From Chitinophaga costaii (GTDB lineage Bacteria; Bacteroidota; Bacteroidia; Chitinophagales; Chitinophagaceae), in contig NZ_FMAR01000010.1 in assembly GCF_900094705.1 (NCBI RefSeq), positions 1 to 64,000 on the forward strand: a stretch of DNA of 64,000 nt, in the 5' to 3' direction. This document shows, piece by piece, positions 25,884-34,683 of the stretch. Both the position numbers and the translations under genes were made by a program. Positions within the stretch are counted from its first letter, which is position 1; each line of letters starts with the position of its first letter. The notes beneath the pieces are model-generated. The model searched no databases and was not told the DNA's origin. It saw nothing but the letters and a program-made list of their open reading frames with translations.

Positions 25884-27802
25884 ATGAAAAAAACCTTTCC
25901 CCGTCCCAAAAGTTGGCCCTTTATCACCGGCCTTTCATCCATCGTCTTATCCCTTGTTTTATTTTTATTTCCATTCTCTCACAAGCCCGATGGGCTGTGC
26001 CTCCTCCACTTCAGTATCTCCGTTATTTATGGCATTTACCTGTTCATTGTATACCGCCGGCACAAAAATGATACGCATTACTTCGGCATGGCCTGCTGGC
26101 TGGTGCTTTGCCTGATCAGTTGTTATGCGCTGAACCGGGAAATGAATATACTGAACACGCCTACCCTATGGTTTGGAATCCTTCAGGCGATAGCCGGTGC
26201 ATCACTGCTGTCATACGCCTGGATCAGTTACCTGCCGCAATGGGGCAGGCAGGTGTTACTTTTTATTGCAGGCATATCGCTAATGGTTTTCCTTTACCTG
26301 GCCTGTTACCTCTTACCGCTCTATGGCATCAGTGTTGCGATTTTCTTTGTACTGGGTATATCCCTGCATACCTTTGTACCTTTATGTTGCTGCATTTTCA
26401 TCTATTACATGCTGCGCAAAACGGCTACAACATGGCGTTTGGCAGCAAGTTTCTTCTCGGGAGCAGGCGTCGTTTTGCTGCTCTGCATCGCCCACATTAT
26501 ATGGTGGAATCAGGAGACTAAAAGCATGAACCTCGCCTACCAGCGTACGCTTGTAAAATCCGGCAACATGCTGCCGCCCTGGATGAGCGTTTCCCAACAG
26601 CTTCCGCAAAACCTGCTCACCAAACGCATACTGGAAACAGACCTTGTATATGAAGTGCCAGACCTTTCAAATGGCTATTCTTTCTGGGAAATGCCCCACC
26701 GCAGTTATGACGAGCCTTTGCAGCATGATCCGCTGATCATGATGTCCAGCTTGTTCAGCGGCCCACTTTCCATCCCGGAGGACGATCGTATATCTATGCT
26801 GGAAAGCCTTTATAACAAGCGCCACGCAGCGCAGGAAAGACTATGGTCGGGCAAAGGGCTGCAAACCACTTTCGTGAATACTGCCGTACAGCTATGGCCC
26901 GCGCTGCACCTGGCATACACTGAAATGAATGTGAGTGTACGGAATAACCAGCGCTATTCCTGGAGCGCCGGAGAGGCCATTTACACCTTTCATGTGCCGG
27001 AAGGAGGCGTGGCTACTTCGCTTTCGCTGTGGATAGATGGGAAAGAATCTAAAGGCATACTCACCTCCAAAGAAAAAGCGGATAGCGCCTATAAAACCAT
27101 TGTAAACGTGGAACGGCGCGACCCTTCCGTGGTGCACTGGCAGGAAGGCAATACCGTGACGGTACGGGTGTTTCCAGTGGCAGCCAACAGTGAGCGCATG
27201 TTTAAGATCGGCATTTCTTCTCCCCTACCGGTGCATGGACAAGAACTTTCCTATACCCCCATTTACTTTGAAGGACCCAGCGCCTGGCAGGCACATGAAG
27301 ATGTGAGCATTAGCTTACAACAAGATGCGCCCCACTTTACGCCCCCGGCAGGTTTCAGCCAAACATGCCCACAGCAATTCAAGCGCAGTGGCCGTTACCT
27401 GGATGATTGGACCTGCACCTTCAATGCACCCCCGTTGGATGAACGCGGTTTTGTGTTTAACGATAACTTGTATACCCTTAAACCCCTGCCCGGCAATGCG
27501 GAAGCGGTAGTTACCAAAACTGTGTACCTCGATATCAATGCTTCCTGGAGCCAGGCGGAATGCGAGCAGGTATTTGAGTTGGTAAAGGACAGGCCTGTGT
27601 TTGTATCTCCCGGCAATGAGGAGCCACTGAAAAGGATTACCGCGCAAAATAAATCGGCGCTTTTCGGGCAATTGCGCCGCAATCATTTCAGCCTCTTTCC
27701 TTTTTATGAAATCCCAGATGCTGCCACCGCGCTGGTTGTCACGAAAAATGATGGTATTACACCCTCCCTCAAAGACCTGCAGCATGCCGGCCTGCTAAAT
27801 AG
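25884..27802 (+). pseudogene. XrtN-system VIT-domain membrane protein, 5' part
   Basis: Residues 1-639 of the ancestral protein. The first 220 residues hold about seven membrane helices. The VIT (inter-alpha-trypsin) domain follows around residues 340-480 (YTFHVPEGGVATSLSLWIDG; ADSAYKTIVNVERRDPSVVH; NTVTVRVFPVAANSERMFKI). After it comes the start of a vWA-like region (TVYLDINASWSQAECEQVFE). The insertion sequence cuts the gene at LLN and adds a foreign tail of about ten residues (RVCLLITTY) before a stop at 27830. The part made here lacks the sorting tail. Membership in the exosortase N system is inferred from the downstream exosortase and the PEP-CTERM end. Confidence 0.85.
27795..27802. repeat. 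Left target site duplication of the IS
   Basis: CTAAATAG occurs here and again at 29426-29433, directly outside the two ends of the element. Removing the element plus one copy restores the reading frame of the interrupted gene exactly. Confidence 0.85.
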
Positions 27803-27872
27803 AGTCTGTCTATTAATTACAACTTATTAATAATCAATTTATTGTGGCATAATTATTGTTATTTAAGGGTCT

Positions 27873-28589
27873 ATGAAAATGCATTTATTCGAGCCACTAC
27901 GTTTAAAGTTTTCCAAACCAGATTGGGCTAGAAACCCGGAGTTTGGATTATTGGATACCGTTTTGGAGCAACATCCTGAGTTGATTAAGGTAGCAGCAGA
28001 AGACGTGTTGCGTGGTTGTGTGCAAAGTGAGTTTGGTCGTCAGGATATGCCGAGTGTAGAACAGATTGTGCGGGCAGCGATTTACAAAGAGATAAAAGGA
28101 TTGGATTACCGGGAGCTGGAATATGCACAAAGCGACTCACGTATTTGCGAGCAGTTTGTAAAGCTTGATAATCGCCATCCTTTTAGCTTTCAGGTGTTCC
28201 AGAAATATATTTCAAAGATAAGTGAAGAGAGTCTGCAACAAGTACTGGTGTCATTGAATAAGATTGCGATCGAGGAAGGATTAGAAGATATTCAACAGCT
28301 TCGCCAGGATAGTACTATTGTCGAAACCAACATACATTATCCTACTAACAACTCCTTGGTATGGGATTGTATAAAAGATAGTCACCGGCTGCTTACACAA
28401 TTATCAGCAGAAGTAAAAAAAATGGATTGGCGTGATTATACTAAAGATGCCAAAAGGACATTTTTCAAGATTAACAATACTAAAAGCGGAGATAAACGCA
28501 TAGATCTTTTCAACAAACAATTGATAACATTTACAAAATGCATTAACCAGGTAGCTAACGCGGTAAAAAAAAGTCAGGTTGTAGTATGA
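27873..28589 (+). CDS. IS transposase, first frame
   Basis: 238 residues. It holds the N-terminal DNA-binding part (FGRQDMPSVEQIVRAAIYKE; LDYRELEYAQSDSRICEQF) and the first catalytic Asp in QDSTIVETNIHYPT. The stop at 28587-28589 overlaps the ATG of the second frame (ATGA). Eight A at 28565-28572 lie just before it. A shift of one base back on this run would give a single protein of 446 residues, the normal size for such transposases. Whether the shift is programmed or the gene is broken cannot be told from one copy. Confidence 0.8.
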   Translation: MKMHLFEPLRLKFSKPDWARNPEFGLLDTVLEQHPELIKVAAEDVLRGCVQSEFGRQDMPSVEQIVRAAIYKEIKGLDYRELEYAQSDSRICEQFVKLDNRHPFSFQVFQKYISKISEESLQQVLVSLNKIAIEEGLEDIQQLRQDSTIVETNIHYPTNNSLVWDCIKDSHRLLTQLSAEVKKMDWRDYTKDAKRTFFKINNTKSGDKRIDLFNKQLITFTKCINQVANAVKKSQVVV

Positions 28590-29212
28590 GAGCCCTGCTC
28601 ATAATAGAGGAATTGAAAAAATTGTTGCCGCTGATGGAAAAAGTGTATGACATGACCTGGCGCAAACAGATCAATGGAGAGCAGGTATGCAATGATGAAA
28701 AATTATTTTCTATCTATGAGCAGCATACCGACATAATTGTAAAAGGTCAAAGAGAAGTTAAGTTTGGGCACAAAATAAACCTGGCAAGCGGCAAAAGCAA
28801 TCTGATATTGAGTTGTGAGGTATTGAAAGGGAATCCATCGGATAGTAAGCTATATCAAAACACCATCGATAAAATAGTTAATGATTACAAAATAGTACCC
28901 CGTGACAGTGTAACCGATGGAGGGTATGCTTCGAAAGAGAATTCGGAATATGCGCAAGGAAAGGGAATCGTAAATATTGTATTCAATAAGATTGTAGGCA
29001 GCTTGAAAAACATAACGAGCTCCAGGAGTATGGAGACCCGTTTGAAGAAATGGCGTAGTGGAATTGAAGCCGTGATTTCAAATTTAAAAAGAGGCTACAA
29101 ATTATTCAGGTGTAACTGGAAGGGAGAAGCACATTTTAAGCAAAAAATATTATGGAGTGTGCTTGCTTACAATATCCGGGTGATGACAGCTGCGGTGGTA
29201 GCTAAATTATAG
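28586..29212 (+). CDS. IS transposase, second frame
   Basis: 208 residues, continuing the transposase: EKLFSIYEQHTDIIVKGQ, VKFGHKINLASGKSN, the second catalytic Asp in VTDGGYASKEN and the Glu in GIEAVISNLKRGYKLFRCNW. It has no DNA-binding part of its own. Read through the A run at 28565 it joins the first frame (KKSGCSMRALLIIEELKK). As a separate product from the ATG at 28586 it would be a catalytic fragment only. Confidence 0.8.
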   Translation: MRALLIIEELKKLLPLMEKVYDMTWRKQINGEQVCNDEKLFSIYEQHTDIIVKGQREVKFGHKINLASGKSNLILSCEVLKGNPSDSKLYQNTIDKIVNDYKIVPRDSVTDGGYASKENSEYAQGKGIVNIVFNKIVGSLKNITSSRSMETRLKKWRSGIEAVISNLKRGYKLFRCNWKGEAHFKQKILWSVLAYNIRVMTAAVVAKL

Positions 29213-29425
29213 CAAGCCTGTTGAAAAGAAGTACTAAAATAGAAGTACTATAGGCAATACTATGCGCTGGAAGTACCATAAACAGTGAATTTGACGATTT
29301 TAATGCCTAAAAATTACGCTATATTGGAATATAGAAATTTTAGGCTCGGGTGAAGTGAGCAAATACGGATAAATACGAATATAAAATAATATATCCTTAA
29401 CAGTCGCTGACTATATAGACAGACA

Positions 29426-29433
29426 CTAAATAG
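29426..29433. repeat. Right target site duplication of the IS
   Basis: CTAAATAG, identical to 27795-27802. The host gene continues at 29434 in the frame left at 27802. Confidence 0.85.
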
Positions 29434-30016
29434 TCTTAAGACTTACTTTAACCAGCAACATAAGATCCGTTTATTTGACTTGGGCGAAACACCGGGCGCT
29501 TACCTGGCCTCACTCAAGGCCTGCCGCACCTTCTGTTATCAGCAAGGTTCCATTTCCCTGCTGGATAAATTGCTGAAAGCAGGCACTTTTACCGCAGATC
29601 CTGAAGACGATCATTGCGTAGTTATTAACAGCGCCGGCCTGGCCATCACCCGCCAACCAGCCAACGGAGCGCCTTCCCAGGCACCAGATCACCTGATGCG
29701 CTTATTTGCGCTCAACGATATCCTGCGCCGTGCCGGTCCCCGGCTGTTGATGGGCCCTGTGCAAGACAGCAGTATTATTGAGGAAGCCAAACAGGCCTAC
29801 GTGGTATCGCCAGTATCAAGCCTGGTGGTGCTGGAAACGCAGCAGGATTACGATCGTTTTGGTATAACCGGCAGCAAAAACAGCCTGCAAAACGCCTCGC
29901 TGAAATCCAAAGGCGCAGTGCCGGAGCCACAGGAATGGGCGTTGATTATCCTGGTGGTGGGCTTGTTGCTGTATGCCCGCTTTGTTTCTACCCCTACCTT
30001 AAAAACGCAAGCATGA
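29434..30016 (+). pseudogene. XrtN-system VIT-domain protein, 3' part with PEP-CTERM tail
   Basis: Joined to 25884-27802 this gives 833 residues without a stop. It completes the vWA-like region (IRLFDLGETPGAYLASLK; LMRLFALNDILRRAGPRLL) and ends with a sorting signal: VPEPQEWALIILVVGLLLYA, a PEP motif and one membrane helix, with a short tail. PEP-CTERM signals are cut by exosortases. The stop overlaps the exosortase ATG by 4 bases, the typical pairing of exosortase and substrate. Without its own start this part is not expected to be made. Confidence 0.85.
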
Positions 30017-31383
30017 TCGCAGCACTACCACGCGAACGACTATACGCACAAAAGTGGTGGATACTATTTGCTACCGCTTACCTCCTGATCACCCTGTACT
30101 GGATGCGTAGGTACCTGGACCCACTTGCCCTCCATTTCCAACTGGGTTGCCTTGCCCTGGTGGTATGCACGCGCATCGACCGCTCCCGGAAAGGACGCTA
30201 CCGGTTTGGCATAGCAGCACTTTGTTTTGCCGTACTTACCTGGTGCATTCCGGTGAAAACCTTCGCCTTGCTGACGGTTACCATGGGACTGCTATTTGCT
30301 GTAGAAAGTTTTGTGGGCAGCCTGAACCTTTTACCCTTACTCATTATACCCCTGATGTCGCCACTGGCAGAATATGCCGTGAAGGTGTTTAGCTTTCCCC
30401 TCCGGCTGGAAATGACCCAATGGGCGGGGCGACTCCTGCAAATGATCGGGCTGCCGGTACAGGTGGAAGGCAATATGGTAACCTGCAACGGTGTGGATTT
30501 TACCGTAGACCCGGCTTGCATGGGGTTGCACATGCTGCTGGCCTCCCTCCTGGCAGGTATTATGCTGGTAGCTATCACTAGCAAAAAATATCAACGCCGC
30601 ATGGGCTTTGGTTTTACCGTACTGCTGTTGCTGCCCATCCTGGTGCTAAACATGATCGCCAACGTGCTGCGTATCGCTACCATTGTATATTTCCAGGCCA
30701 TGCCAGGTACTTTATTGCATGACCTCATTGGGTTGTTTTGCTTTGGGGGCTATGTTATTTTACCATCCTTCTTCCTTATTCGATTCGCCATTCAGCGAGT
30801 CGGACAACCCGTTATAAAAACCGCCCCGACCATCGCTACGCCACCCCACAAAGGAAGTATTATGGCCAATAGCTTGCTGCTTCTGCTGGTGTTGGGGATC
30901 AACACCCTACCGTTGGCCGCTAGGGCTTCCCGCAGCACCTCCCTATTAAAGCCCCCTACCCTGGCTGGTTTCCGGTACACCCTTTTAGATGAAAACATCA
31001 CCAAACTGAATAACGACCAGTTACTGGTTTACATAAAACCTATCCGTGGTTTTTACGCCAGCGATCACAATCCTTCTATTTGCTGGGAAGGCAGCGGATA
31101 TACTTTTCAGCAGGTAACGGAACAAAACCAAACCTATCACGCTGTGCTGACAAAGGGCGATGTCCGGCTTTACACAGCCTGGTGGTATGATAACGGAGAG
31201 GTATATACGAACAGTCAATGGTCATGGCGGCTAGACGCCCTGCGGCACCGGAAACGATATGCCATTATAAATATAACGGCAACGAATAAACAGATATTAG
31301 CGGCTGCCATCGGGCAGTTCAGGAAAGAAAAGATTTACCGGCAAAGCATCCGGGCATCGATTCCACCACCAGATGTACCCTGA
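30013..31383 (+). CDS. xrtN: Exosortase (XrtN type) with C-terminal EpsI-like domain
   Basis: 456 residues from the ATG at 30013, chosen for its 4-base overlap with the substrate stop. Residues 1-280 have about eight membrane helices and the three catalytic residues of exosortases: Cys in DPACMGLHML, Arg in NVLRIATIVYF and His in LLHDLIGLFCF. After another helix near residue 295 an extracytoplasmic EpsI/DUF3485-like domain follows (RGFYASDHNPSICWEGSGYT; YTAWWYDNGEVYTNSQWSWR). Exosortases cut PEP-CTERM proteins in the inner membrane for surface transfer. The insertion in the upstream gene may reduce its expression, and its only neighbouring substrate is lost. Confidence 0.85.
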   Translation: MIAALPRERLYAQKWWILFATAYLLITLYWMRRYLDPLALHFQLGCLALVVCTRIDRSRKGRYRFGIAALCFAVLTWCIPVKTFALLTVTMGLLFAVESFVGSLNLLPLLIIPLMSPLAEYAVKVFSFPLRLEMTQWAGRLLQMIGLPVQVEGNMVTCNGVDFTVDPACMGLHMLLASLLAGIMLVAITSKKYQRRMGFGFTVLLLLPILVLNMIANVLRIATIVYFQAMPGTLLHDLIGLFCFGGYVILPSFFLIRFAIQRVGQPVIKTAPTIATPPHKGSIMANSLLLLLVLGINTLPLAARASRSTSLLKPPTLAGFRYTLLDENITKLNNDQLLVYIKPIRGFYASDHNPSICWEGSGYTFQQVTEQNQTYHAVLTKGDVRLYTAWWYDNGEVYTNSQWSWRLDALRHRKRYAIINITATNKQILAAAIGQFRKEKIYRQSIRASIPPPDVP

Positions 31384-31397
31384 AAATCATGTGCGTG

Positions 31398-31814
31398 CTA
31401 CACTTCCAATACCGGAGCATCTACCAAAAGCGACTTGATAGCTTCTGGCAAGTAAGGGCGCCCGCCAGTAGCCGGTACACAAGTACCGGTGAAGGTGGCA
31501 CTGGTCATGATCTTACCGTTCATGATAATATCCTGTTTAAAATGCAGCCTTGGCGCTCCAGCCTTATCGGCATACAGCACACAATTAACGGTGAAGGCAT
31601 CGTCTTTTTTGAGAGAACGCAGGTATTTGATGGTGTACTGCGAAAGCACCATGAATACGCCTTTGTGTGCCTGCTCCTCCAGGTCAAAACCCAAAACCTC
31701 CCGGATAAAATCATGCCGGCAGGTTTCCATGTAAAAAGGATAGTATAGTCCGTCCATAATGCCCTGTACATCGATATGTGCAGGATTTACGGTGTATTGT
31801 TTTACAAATTCCAT
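31398..31814 (-). CDS. Acyl-CoA thioesterase, hot-dog fold
   Basis: 138 residues, the normal length of 4HBT/YbgC-like thioesterases. The pattern VNPAHIDVQGIMDGLYYPFY has His-Ile-Asp in the place of the usual D-xx-G-H start, followed by SQYTIKYLRSLKKDDAFTVN and PRLHFKQDIIMNGKIMTSAT. It hydrolyses thioesters of fatty or aromatic acids in the cytoplasm. It converges on the exosortase gene and stands apart from the mobile element that begins at the tRNA. Confidence 0.85.
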   Translation of the reverse strand: MEFVKQYTVNPAHIDVQGIMDGLYYPFYMETCRHDFIREVLGFDLEEQAHKGVFMVLSQYTIKYLRSLKKDDAFTVNCVLYADKAGAPRLHFKQDIIMNGKIMTSATFTGTCVPATGGRPYLPEAIKSLLVDAPVLEV

Positions 31815-31856
31815 GTAGTGCAGATTGAATGTGCGGGCAAAAGTATTTAAAAAATA

Positions 31857-31887
31857 TTTGGAACTTTAGAAAAACAGCTTACTTTTG
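31857..31887 (+). promoter_or_regulatory. Promoter of tRNA-Leu
   Basis: TTTG at 31857-31860, then 19 bases, then TACTTTTG at 31880-31887, matching the Bacteroidota sigma-A promoter TTTG-N19-TAnnTTTG. Transcription would start near 31894, about 20 bases before the tRNA. Confidence 0.8.
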
Positions 31888-31913
31888 CACTCCCTGAAAC
31901 ACAAATACTAAAT

Positions 31914-31997
31914 GCCCAGATGGCGAAATTGGTAGACGCACTGTGTTCAGGTCGCAGCGCTCGCAAGGGTGTGCTGGTTCGAATCCAGTTCTGGGCA
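31914..31997 (+). tRNA. tRNA-Leu (anticodon CAG)
   Basis: Acceptor arms GCCCAGA (31914) and TCTGGGC (31990-31996) pair fully, followed by A as discriminator. The D arm GCG/CGC, anticodon stem CTGTG/CGCAG with loop TTCAGGT, a long variable arm and the T arm CTGG-TTCGAAT-CCAG are all present. The anticodon is CAG, the long variable arm is typical of leucine tRNAs. CCA is not encoded. Its 3' end is the likely attachment site for the mobile element to the right. Confidence 0.95.
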
Positions 31998-32003
31998 CGT
32001 TAC

Positions 32004-32036
32004 AATCCTCTAAGTCATTGATTTAGAGGATTTTTT
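32004..32036 (+). terminator. Terminator after tRNA-Leu
   Basis: AATCCTCTAA (32004-32013) and TTAGAGGATT (32023-32032) form a 10-bp stem with a 9-base loop followed by T's (to 32036). It ends tRNA transcription 7 bases after the mature 3' end. Confidence 0.85.
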
Positions 32037-32091
32037 ATGTGTATGGATTTTCGGTTTTACTCGCTTTTTCCCTCTTTTTCACACCTTTTTG

Positions 32092-32137
32092 GACACGAAA
32101 AAGACACGAGCAATGACACGAGCAAAAATAGGCACGA
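32092..32137 (+). repeat. Four GACACGA-type direct repeats, candidate recombinase arm sites
   Basis: GACACGA at 32092, 32103 and 32115, and GGCACGA at 32131, in the same orientation with start spacings 11, 12 and 16. They lie between the tRNA attachment site and the integrase gene, where lambda-type integrases have arm-binding sites. The remaining 32138-32453 shows only short overlapping frames without a convincing protein. Confidence 0.45.
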
Positions 32138-32453
32138 ATCGCAAAAATTACCCCCATTTTCCGGCACGTTTGCCGATGAAAATTTCCAGACATCCACACT
32201 TTCGCACCACGTTATGGCCACGGCTACTGGCTTGGCAGCAAGTTGGCAGTGGCACAAGATTCATTTTGTCAGGAGGTATTGATACACCACAAAATTTAGC
32301 AAAATTTTTATTGAACGATTGCTCACCCATTTACCCGCTTTTACTCGGACGATGGTTAGCAATGGCTGAACGCCCTTGCTATGCTACGTTTTCCTTGGCA
32401 TGGGCATACTCCTTGAGCTGCACCACTTTTAGAACATTTAAAAACAGTGCAAT

Positions 32454-33686
32454 ATGAATATCGGGAGTTATGTCAATCCAAGGGGTGATAAAAGAATTTA
32501 CTTCTATTCCTTGGGCAAAGGAAAAGGCCAACGTAAAGCGCTGGGTATGTTTACCTATATTAAACCGCAAAACCAGGCGGAAAAAAATCATAACAAAGAA
32601 ATCCTCAAATTATTGGCAGTAAAAAAGTCGGAAGCCATTATGGAATTCCAGTCCATCGGAACCGGTTATATTCCTACGCATAAATTTAGAAGCAATTTCT
32701 ATGAATATTATGCCGACTATATTGTAGTGAATAAAAAGAGAGGCAATAGGCACTTCGCTAACAGTCTAACGCAACTAAAGCTATTTACGAAAAATCCGGA
32801 CTTCCTTTCTCCCAATACAATCACGGAGGAATTTTGCAGACGTTTCAGCGGTTATCTTAGGGGGAAATTTAACGGAGAAACCCCCGCGAATTATTTTCAG
32901 CGATTCAAACGAGTTTTAAAAGCCGCCAAAAAGGTGGGATATTTCAGGGAGAGTCCAGCAGAGGATATAGCCGCAAGATCTTCGCCAACATTAAAACATA
33001 AGGATTTTTTAGAAAGCTACGAATATATTCAATTGCTGAAAACGCCCTGCTTAAATCAAGAGGTAAGTGAAGGCTATATTTTCTCTTTATATACAGGTCT
33101 ACGTTACTGTGACGTAAAGAAAATGGATTGGTCAGAAGTTAACACTACAACGCTTCAAACACGTATGAAACAGGCTAAAACGGGATTTCCAGTAGTACTT
33201 ACACTTCATCCGATTGCGCTCACTATTTTGAACATTAGAAGGCAACGTTTCGAACAAAGCGGAAGATCCACTTTAAGTGGAAAGGTCTTTCATCTCCCTA
33301 CAGCCAATGGTGGTAATAAAATATTGGAAGAATGGGTCAAATCTGCAAAAATAGAAAAACATATTACCTGGTCGTGCGCACGGCTTAGTTTTTCTATATT
33401 GCTCCAGGACGAAAAAGTAGATAATGCTACCGTATCATTACTGCTTGGACATACGACAAGCTACTATGTAGATAGAACATATAAGCGTTACCGACCAAAA
33501 AATCAGGAAGCCACTATTAGCTTATTGCCAAAGCCTAGTTCAATGCCTCCATTTTTGAGGACACAGCCCAGCATAGCGATAGATAGCCCAGATTTGAAGG
33601 GACAGGCGCAGTCTTCCAGTTTGGCGCTGTTATTTGACTTACCAGATGCTCAGGAATTGAACAAACTATTACAATTCAGCTTTTGA
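32454..33686 (+). CDS. Tyrosine recombinase (integrase) of the element
   Basis: 410 residues, typical of Bacteroidota element integrases. Arm/SAM-like N-terminal part to residue 195, then the catalytic domain: Arg in FSLYTGLRYCDVKKMDW, the second box HITWSCARLSFSILLQD, the His in LLLGHTTS and the tyrosine in YVDRTYKRY. In the second box relatives have His-x-x-Arg; here it is Ser-Cys-Ala-Arg. Tyrosine recombinases with changes at this His can still act, but activity may be lowered. It faces away from the tRNA. A terminator at 33819 follows. Confidence 0.9.
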   Translation: MNIGSYVNPRGDKRIYFYSLGKGKGQRKALGMFTYIKPQNQAEKNHNKEILKLLAVKKSEAIMEFQSIGTGYIPTHKFRSNFYEYYADYIVVNKKRGNRHFANSLTQLKLFTKNPDFLSPNTITEEFCRRFSGYLRGKFNGETPANYFQRFKRVLKAAKKVGYFRESPAEDIAARSSPTLKHKDFLESYEYIQLLKTPCLNQEVSEGYIFSLYTGLRYCDVKKMDWSEVNTTTLQTRMKQAKTGFPVVLTLHPIALTILNIRRQRFEQSGRSTLSGKVFHLPTANGGNKILEEWVKSAKIEKHITWSCARLSFSILLQDEKVDNATVSLLLGHTTSYYVDRTYKRYRPKNQEATISLLPKPSSMPPFLRTQPSIAIDSPDLKGQAQSSSLALLFDLPDAQELNKLLQFSF

Positions 33687-34452
33687 TCAAACAATAATTT
33701 ATCATACTAAAATAAGTTAAGAAAATGCATCTACCCTTACTTACTAGTCCTGGACTGCATTAGAAAAGCAACTGAAATAATGTACACTGTTTTTATTTTG
33801 TGGCATATGTTTTAAATTAAAATCGAGGTTTACAGCCTCGATTTTTTAATTATACAGTCTTGTTATTTTGTCTACCAAGCAAAAAAACCACCCGTATAAA
33901 CAGGCGGTAATTTTAATTTATATCAACCTTTAAACAGAATTCATTATTTCTATAATAACCACGTATAAATAAAAAATCAAAATAATCCAGATGTAGAAAC
34001 AACTGAAATAATTTATTTCACGTAGACGATTATTGCTTCGCCTATATTTTCAAATATCACTTGAATAATACTTTTATTGTATAATTGCTTATGTATAAAA
34101 TATATGCAGTTAGTATGTACGATTAAAAAATAAGGCGCATAATGAAGAATCAAAGACGCCGGTATCTCCATTGTTTGTTAACCCCCTGTAAAAATTGGCA
34201 ATACAATACTGGGGGCAATACATACATAGAAAACTATCAATTATAAAAAATATTAAGACGTATTTTATTTACATACTATAATCCTAAATATCACTCTCCC
34301 GAAATTTACCGCCCGCCCAACATAGATATACAGGTATGTTTATTTACTATACAAACAACTTATTAAAAGGTAACACTCCCAATTCCATTTTTTTTACCAA
34401 TAGATCACTCCGTCAATTGCTTGTATAAATTTACACAGTTCACATAATGCGT
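33687..34452. other. AT-rich stretch without genes, one terminator
   Basis: AAAATCGAGG (33819-33828) and CCTCGATTTTTT (33836-33847) form a terminator for the integrase transcript. In the rest I see only A/T-rich sequence with frequent stops on both strands and no recognisable gene or repeat. Confidence 0.6.
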
Positions 34453-34683
34453 TCATTGCCGCGTTTTCCTCTCAGGAATGACCGTTTTGGCTTGCATCAT
34501 TAAATCTAACTCTTCGCGCTTAAAATAACCCGCTTCATTCTTGTAAACGCAGGCCTCTTCACAACGAATGGAAAATTGCGTGCGGCCCAAATTTGTATAA
34601 ATAAGTGCCTCTTCAATTTTTAAAAACGGCTTATAGCACAAGGCCACCGCCCTCATTATAACCAGGTCGTCACGCTTAATCAT
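34453..34683 (-). CDS. Small excisionase-like helix-turn-helix protein
   Basis: 76 residues. LKIEEALIYTNLGRTQFSIR and EEACVYKNEAGYFKREELDL form a winged helix-turn-helix of the MerR/excisionase type: a motif for choosing the helix, then a wing and a final Arg-Glu-Glu-Leu-Asp. Proteins of this size and fold next to a tyrosine integrase usually direct excision. It is transcribed towards the integrase gene, opposite strand. Confidence 0.6.
   Translation of the reverse strand: MIKRDDLVIMRAVALCYKPFLKIEEALIYTNLGRTQFSIRCEEACVYKNEAGYFKREELDLMMQAKTVIPERKTRQ

Larger units (their letters stand above)
27803..29425 (+). mobile_element. 1.6-kb insertion sequence (ISNCY/IS1182-like)
   Basis: The element is 1623 bp. 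Its ends are short inverted repeats: AGTCTGTCTAT at 27803 and, on the opposite strand, TGTCTGTCTAT at 29425 (10 of 11 match). It is flanked by the 8-bp repeat CTAAATAG. It carries one DDE transposase in two overlapping frames. The TGT-type end and the transposase resemble the ISNCY group, but family assignment needs a comparison. The interrupted gene shows no decay beyond the insertion, so the event is probably recent. Confidence 0.85.

Noticed and set aside
31974-31997. Second attachment site (attR) inside the window
   Set aside because: I did not find another copy of the tRNA 3' end sequence to the right of the integrase, so no right boundary is given.
32037-32457. Short plus-strand frames between tRNA-Leu and the integrase
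   Set aside because: Overlapping, low-complexity products covering the direct repeats; the integrase is complete from 32454 and does not need an upstream part.
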